Shown one piece after another: positions 24,999-27,930 of a stretch of 27,930 nt of DNA (position 1 is its first letter; each line of letters starts with the position of its first letter). The position numbers and the translations under genes were made by a program. Source of the DNA: Rhodococcus sp. IITR03 (lineage in GTDB: Bacteria; Actinomycetota; Actinomycetes; Mycobacteriales; Mycobacteriaceae); NCBI GenBank assembly GCA_001017865.1, contig LATQ01000001.1:754433-782362 (forward strand), written 5' to 3'. The notes under the pieces are model-generated. The model was not told the origin of the DNA. It ran no database searches and saw nothing but the letters and a program-made list of their open reading frames with translations.

Positions 24999-26189
24999 AT
25001 TCTCTCGAGTACGTCGCGGTCGATCGTCGAAGCGACCCTGCCGGTGGTCGGCGCCGAGATCGGCACGATCTCACGTGTCTTCTACAACCGGCTCTTCCGG
25101 GCCGTCCCGTCACTGCGGGACACCTTCAACCGCACCAACCAGGCGAACGGAACCCAGCAACGGGCACTCGCCGACTCGGTCGCCGCCTTCGCATCACTGC
25201 TGGTCACCCATGCACCGACCGACATCGACCCCATCATGGAGCGGATCGCCGCCAAGCACGCGTCCCTCGGTGTGCAGGCAGCGCACTACGGGATCGTGCG
25301 GACGCACCTGTTCGCCGCGATCGCCGAGGTGCTCGGTGACGCCGTCACACCGCAGGTCGCCGTGGCCTGGCACGAGGTGTACACGCTGATGGCGAACTCG
25401 CTCGTCGAGCAGGAGACGGAGCTGTACCGGCGGGCCGGTGTGGCGCCCGGCGACATCTGGCGTCGTGTGGTCGTCACCGAGCACGAGTACGACGGCGCGC
25501 ACGCGGCCACCCTCCACCTCCGTTCCGTCGACGGTGAACCGCTGCCGGCCTTCCTTCCCGGCCAGTACATCTCGGTGCGGGTCGCGCTGTCCGACGGCTC
25601 CGAGCAGATCCGCCAGTACACCGTGTTCCCCGGCAGGGTGAGCGGCGAGTGGGCCGTCACCGTCAAGCGCGTGCCGGACGGACTCGTCTCCCCCGTGCTC
25701 TGCGACGGCCTGCGCGTCGACGATCACCTCCTCGTGTCGCCGCCCTTCGGCAGCGTCGTGGTCGATCGGGGCAGCGAACCGCTGCTGCTCGTCTCGGCGG
25801 GCGTGGGCGTGACGATGACCGTCGCGGCGCTGCGCGACATGCAGTCCCGAGGCGACGGCCGGAGCGTCGACGTCGTCCACATCGACCGCACCCCTTACGA
25901 GCAACCGCACCGGACCGAGATCGGCATCCTGGTCGACTCGTTGCCGGACGCCCGGCTGCACGTGCGCTACACCGAGTACGACGAGATCCGCAGCGACGGG
26001 CGAACTCCCCTGTCCGGGCTGACGATTCCGGGCGACGCCCGCACCTACGTGTGCGGTCCGATCCCGTTCATGCGTGCGATCCGCTCCGATCTCGTCGCGT
26101 CGGGCCTGTCCCCGGGGTCGATCCACTTCGAAGCGTTCGCGCCGGGCTCGTGGTTCGGTCTCGAGGCTCCACCGGTGCCCGTCGATTAA
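24999..26189 (+). CDS. hmp: Flavohemoglobin (nitric oxide dioxygenase)
   Basis: Flavohemoglobins convert nitric oxide to nitrate using NAD(P)H and oxygen. The globin domain has FYNRLF (Tyr B10), the CD1 Phe in LRDTFNRT, a Gln in QQRALADSV, and the proximal His in KHASLGVQAAHYGIV. The FAD domain has PGQYISVRV and RQYTVFPG, and the NAD domain LLVSAGVGVTMTVAAL and TYVCGPIPFM. The frame is unbroken. The expected start, just after the GAGGAG ribosome site, is ATT at 24999, giving 396 residues, the usual length. No ATG is available. An in-frame GTG at 24943 would add 19 residues with no ribosome site. Either ATT is used, or a base is wrong. A SigA-like promoter and a CRP-type site lie upstream. Confidence 0.88.
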   Translation: MLSSTSRSIVEATLPVVGAEIGTISRVFYNRLFRAVPSLRDTFNRTNQANGTQQRALADSVAAFASLLVTHAPTDIDPIMERIAAKHASLGVQAAHYGIVRTHLFAAIAEVLGDAVTPQVAVAWHEVYTLMANSLVEQETELYRRAGVAPGDIWRRVVVTEHEYDGAHAATLHLRSVDGEPLPAFLPGQYISVRVALSDGSEQIRQYTVFPGRVSGEWAVTVKRVPDGLVSPVLCDGLRVDDHLLVSPPFGSVVVDRGSEPLLLVSAGVGVTMTVAALRDMQSRGDGRSVDVVHIDRTPYEQPHRTEIGILVDSLPDARLHVRYTEYDEIRSDGRTPLSGLTIPGDARTYVCGPIPFMRAIRSDLVASGLSPGSIHFEAFAPGSWFGLEAPPVPVD

Positions 26190-26207
26190 CACGCTGCGAA
26201 CGCCACC

Positions 26208-26236
26208 TTGCGAAGGCTGCGAGGCAGTTCTACCCT
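26208..26236 (+). promoter_or_regulatory. Leaderless promoter of ramB with embedded operator-like motif
   Basis: TTGCGA (26208-26213), a 17-base spacer and TACCCT (26231-26236). The ATG begins 6 bases later, so transcription should start at or next to the start codon. The -35 lies inside the TTGCGAAG motif shared with the aceA region, which suggests autoregulation. Confidence 0.55.
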
Positions 26237-26242
26237 GGGCGA

Positions 26243-27655
26243 ATGGCCAAGACCTATGTAGGCGCCCGGTTGCGGCAGCTACGCACCGAGCGAGGACTCA
26301 GCCAGGCTGCGCTCGCCAAGACCCTCGAGATCTCGGCAAGTTATCTCAACCAGATCGAGCACGACGTCCGGCCCCTGACCGTGCCCGTCCTGCTGCGCAT
26401 CAGCGAGGTCTTCGGGGTGGACGCCACCTTCTTCTCCTCGCAGGACGACACCCGTCTGATCGCGGAGATGCGGGAGGTCGCGCTCGACCAGGAGATGGGC
26501 ATCGAGGCCGACGCGCAGGAGATCGCCGAGATGGTTGCAGCCCATCCCACTCTGGCGCGCGCAATGGTCAATCTCCACCGGCGCTTCCGCAACACCACCG
26601 CGCAGCTCGCCGTCGCGACCGAGGAGAGGTACAGCGACGGCAGCGGCAGCGGGGCGATCACCATGCCGCACGAAGAGGTGCGCGACTACTTCTACCAGCG
26701 GCAGAACTACCTGCACGATCTCGACACCGCGGCAGAGGAACTGGCCGATCGCATCCGGTTCCACCGCGGCGACGTCGGCGGCGAGATCGCCCGCCGCATG
26801 GCGACGGTCCACGACGTGCAGATCGTCAAGCGCATCGATCTGGGCGAGAACATCCTGCACCGCTACGACCCCGAGACCCGTGTCCTCGAAGTCGCGCCGC
26901 AGCTGTCCGGTGGGCAGCAGGTCTTCAAGCTGGCCATCGAACTCGCGTACCTGGAGTGCGGGGAGCTCATCGACCGCCTCGTTGCGGAGGGTTCGTTCAC
27001 GAGCGACGCCTCGCGGGCGTTGGCCCGGCTCGGGCTCGCCAACTACTGGGCGGCCGCACTGATCCTGCCGTACACACAGTTCCACGAGATCGCCGAGGAC
27101 TTCCGCTACGACGTCGAGCGTCTGTCGGCCTTCTACGGCGTCAGCTACGAGACGATCGCGCACCGTTTGTCGACTCTGCAACGTCCGAAGCTGCGGGGCG
27201 TCCCGTTCTCGTTCGTGCGCGTCGACCGCGCGGGGAACATGTCGAAGCGACAGTCCGCCACCGGTTTCCACTTCTCCACCAGTGGCGGCACGTGCCCGCT
27301 GTGGAACGTCTACGAGACCTTCGCCTATCCCGGCAAGATCATGACGCAGATCGCACAGATGCCCGACGGTCGTCGCTATCTGTGGGTCGCGCGCACGGTC
27401 GAGCGTCGCGCCGCACGCTACGGTCAGCCGTCGAAGACCTTCGCGATCGGTCTCGGCTGCGAACTGCGGCACGCGCATCGCCTCGTCTACGCCGACGGTC
27501 TCGACCTCGACGAGTCCAACCCCGGCACGCCGATCGGCTCGGGTTGCCGCGTGTGCGAGCGCATGAACTGCCCGCAGCGTGCCTTCCCGCCCCTGGGCAA
27601 GGAGATCGACATCAACGAGCACCGCTCGTCGGTCTCGCCGTATCTGGTGCGTTGA
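26243..27655 (+). CDS. ramB: RamB-type transcriptional regulator of acetate/glyoxylate metabolism
   Basis: This intact 470-residue regulator has an N-terminal HTH_3 domain (LRQLRTERGLSQAALAKTLE, then SASYLNQIEHDVRPLT). A central domain of the ImmA/IrrE-related type follows (QVFKLAIELAYLECGELID, without a HExxH metal site). The C-terminal part carries FHFSTSGGTCPLWNVYETFA and a Cys-rich element GCRVCERMNCPQR, which may bind a metal or a redox cofactor. This layout is that of RamB, which controls isocitrate lyase and acetate genes in corynebacteria and mycobacteria. Its placement near aceA-fadB2 supports the name. The start at ATG 26243 lies six bases after a -10 element, so it is probably leaderless. 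Confidence 0.9.
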   Translation: MAKTYVGARLRQLRTERGLSQAALAKTLEISASYLNQIEHDVRPLTVPVLLRISEVFGVDATFFSSQDDTRLIAEMREVALDQEMGIEADAQEIAEMVAAHPTLARAMVNLHRRFRNTTAQLAVATEERYSDGSGSGAITMPHEEVRDYFYQRQNYLHDLDTAAEELADRIRFHRGDVGGEIARRMATVHDVQIVKRIDLGENILHRYDPETRVLEVAPQLSGGQQVFKLAIELAYLECGELIDRLVAEGSFTSDASRALARLGLANYWAAALILPYTQFHEIAEDFRYDVERLSAFYGVSYETIAHRLSTLQRPKLRGVPFSFVRVDRAGNMSKRQSATGFHFSTSGGTCPLWNVYETFAYPGKIMTQIAQMPDGRRYLWVARTVERRAARYGQPSKTFAIGLGCELRHAHRLVYADGLDLDESNPGTPIGSGCRVCERMNCPQRAFPPLGKEIDINEHRSSVSPYLVR

Positions 27656-27674
27656 GCGTCGGTAGGCTCGTCGC

Positions 27675-27930
27675 ATGGCACGCACCCCCGACGCGATAGG
27701 CGCGAAGGCACTCGAGTTCCTGTCCGAGTACCACCTCGCGACGCTCACGACCCTTCGCAAGGACGGCTCGCCGCACGTCGTCGCCGTCGGGTTCACGTGG
27801 GACGGCGAGGCCGGCCTCGCCCGCGTCATCACCTTCGAGGGCTCCCAGAAGACCTCAACGTCGAACGCGGGGTACGGCCGTCGTCAGCCAGGTCGACGGC
27901 GGTCGCTGGCTCACCCTCGAGGCCCGGCCC
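27675..27930 (+). CDS. PPOX-class (pyridoxamine-5'-phosphate-oxidase-like, probably F420-dependent) protein, partial and frameshifted
   Basis: The start codon ATG 27675 opens [20 protein letters not shown], then [20 protein letters not shown], a split-barrel flavin-binding pattern typical of the PPOX family, in which many actinobacterial members use coenzyme F420. After QKT near 27852 the frame shifts. The neighbouring frames continue with LNVERG, then [16 protein letters not shown], so about two single-base errors lie between 27850 and 27885. The gene runs off the right edge. TAGGCT lies 6 bases before the ATG, a spacing that also suggests a leaderless message, although a -35 element is not clear. 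Cofactor choice cannot be confirmed from the part visible. Confidence 0.7.
   Translation, partial: MARTPDAIGAKALEFLSEYHLATLTTLRKDGSPHVVAVGFTWDGEAGLARVITFEGSQKTSTSNAGYGRRQPGRRRSLAHPRGPA

Noticed and set aside
26279..27832. 517-residue open frame opposite ramB
   Set aside because: It is a shadow of ramB with no recognisable domain and no ribosome site.
1..27930. tRNA, rRNA or insertion sequences
   Set aside because: I saw no tRNA-like cloverleaf with T-loop consensus, no rRNA segments and no transposase motifs or terminal inverted repeats.

Overview
The window is high-GC actinobacterial DNA. It is most like Rhodococcus or a close mycolic-acid relative, judging by the aceA-fadB2 pair next to a RamB-type regulator, the UsfX-like anti-sigma/SigF pair, OtsA, and GTG starts with leaderless-looking promoters. 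This assignment rests on gene content and family memory, not on a search.

Layout. 1-2.3 kb: end of an unknown gene, then a reverse-strand dps-epimerase unit and a small membrane protein. 2.4-2.7 kb: a small DUF6131-type membrane protein. 2.8-5.9 kb: reverse genes for a CDGSH iron-sulfur protein, a HemK/PrmC-like methylase, a phytoene-desaturase-like oxidoreductase and an SRPBCC protein. 6.0-7.8 kb: a PfkB-family kinase overlapping surE. 7.9-10.7 kb: an alpha/beta hydrolase divergent from a FAD oxidoreductase with a Rieske tail. 10.8-13.2 kb: DJ-1/PfpI protein, a 48-residue protein and otsA. 13.3-16.4 kb: small membrane proteins, a decayed PAS-ANTAR gene, a GT4 glycosyltransferase and a coiled-coil membrane protein. 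16.6-18.6 kb: an anti-anti-sigma factor divergent from rsbW-sigF. 18.6-22.1 kb: zinc alcohol dehydrogenase and a MetE homologue. 22.2-24.5 kb: fadB2 and aceA. 25.0-27.9 kb: flavohemoglobin, ramB and the start of a PPOX-fold protein.

The main pattern is a probable SigF stress-regulon island. Between 0.4 and 17.4 kb I found 14 candidate promoters of the form GTTT-N15-17-GGGTA(A/T) or close variants. They precede almost every transcription unit, and the cognate sigma factor lies at the right edge. None was found from 18.6 kb onward, where the genes are carbon metabolism and methionine synthesis. Several of these promoters sit 8-10 bases before the start codon, which predicts leaderless or near-leaderless mRNAs.

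About 35 apparent single-base frameshifts break otherwise well-conserved genes, often in short G/C runs. This is most likely indel error in the sequence, so I annotate those genes as full-span CDS and note each break. Substitutions that indels cannot explain include loss of the zinc ligands in the MetE homologue, a changed E-x7-E motif in the GT4 enzyme, and loss of both the ATP-box residues in the RsbW-like protein and the phospho-acceptor site in the adjacent STAS protein.
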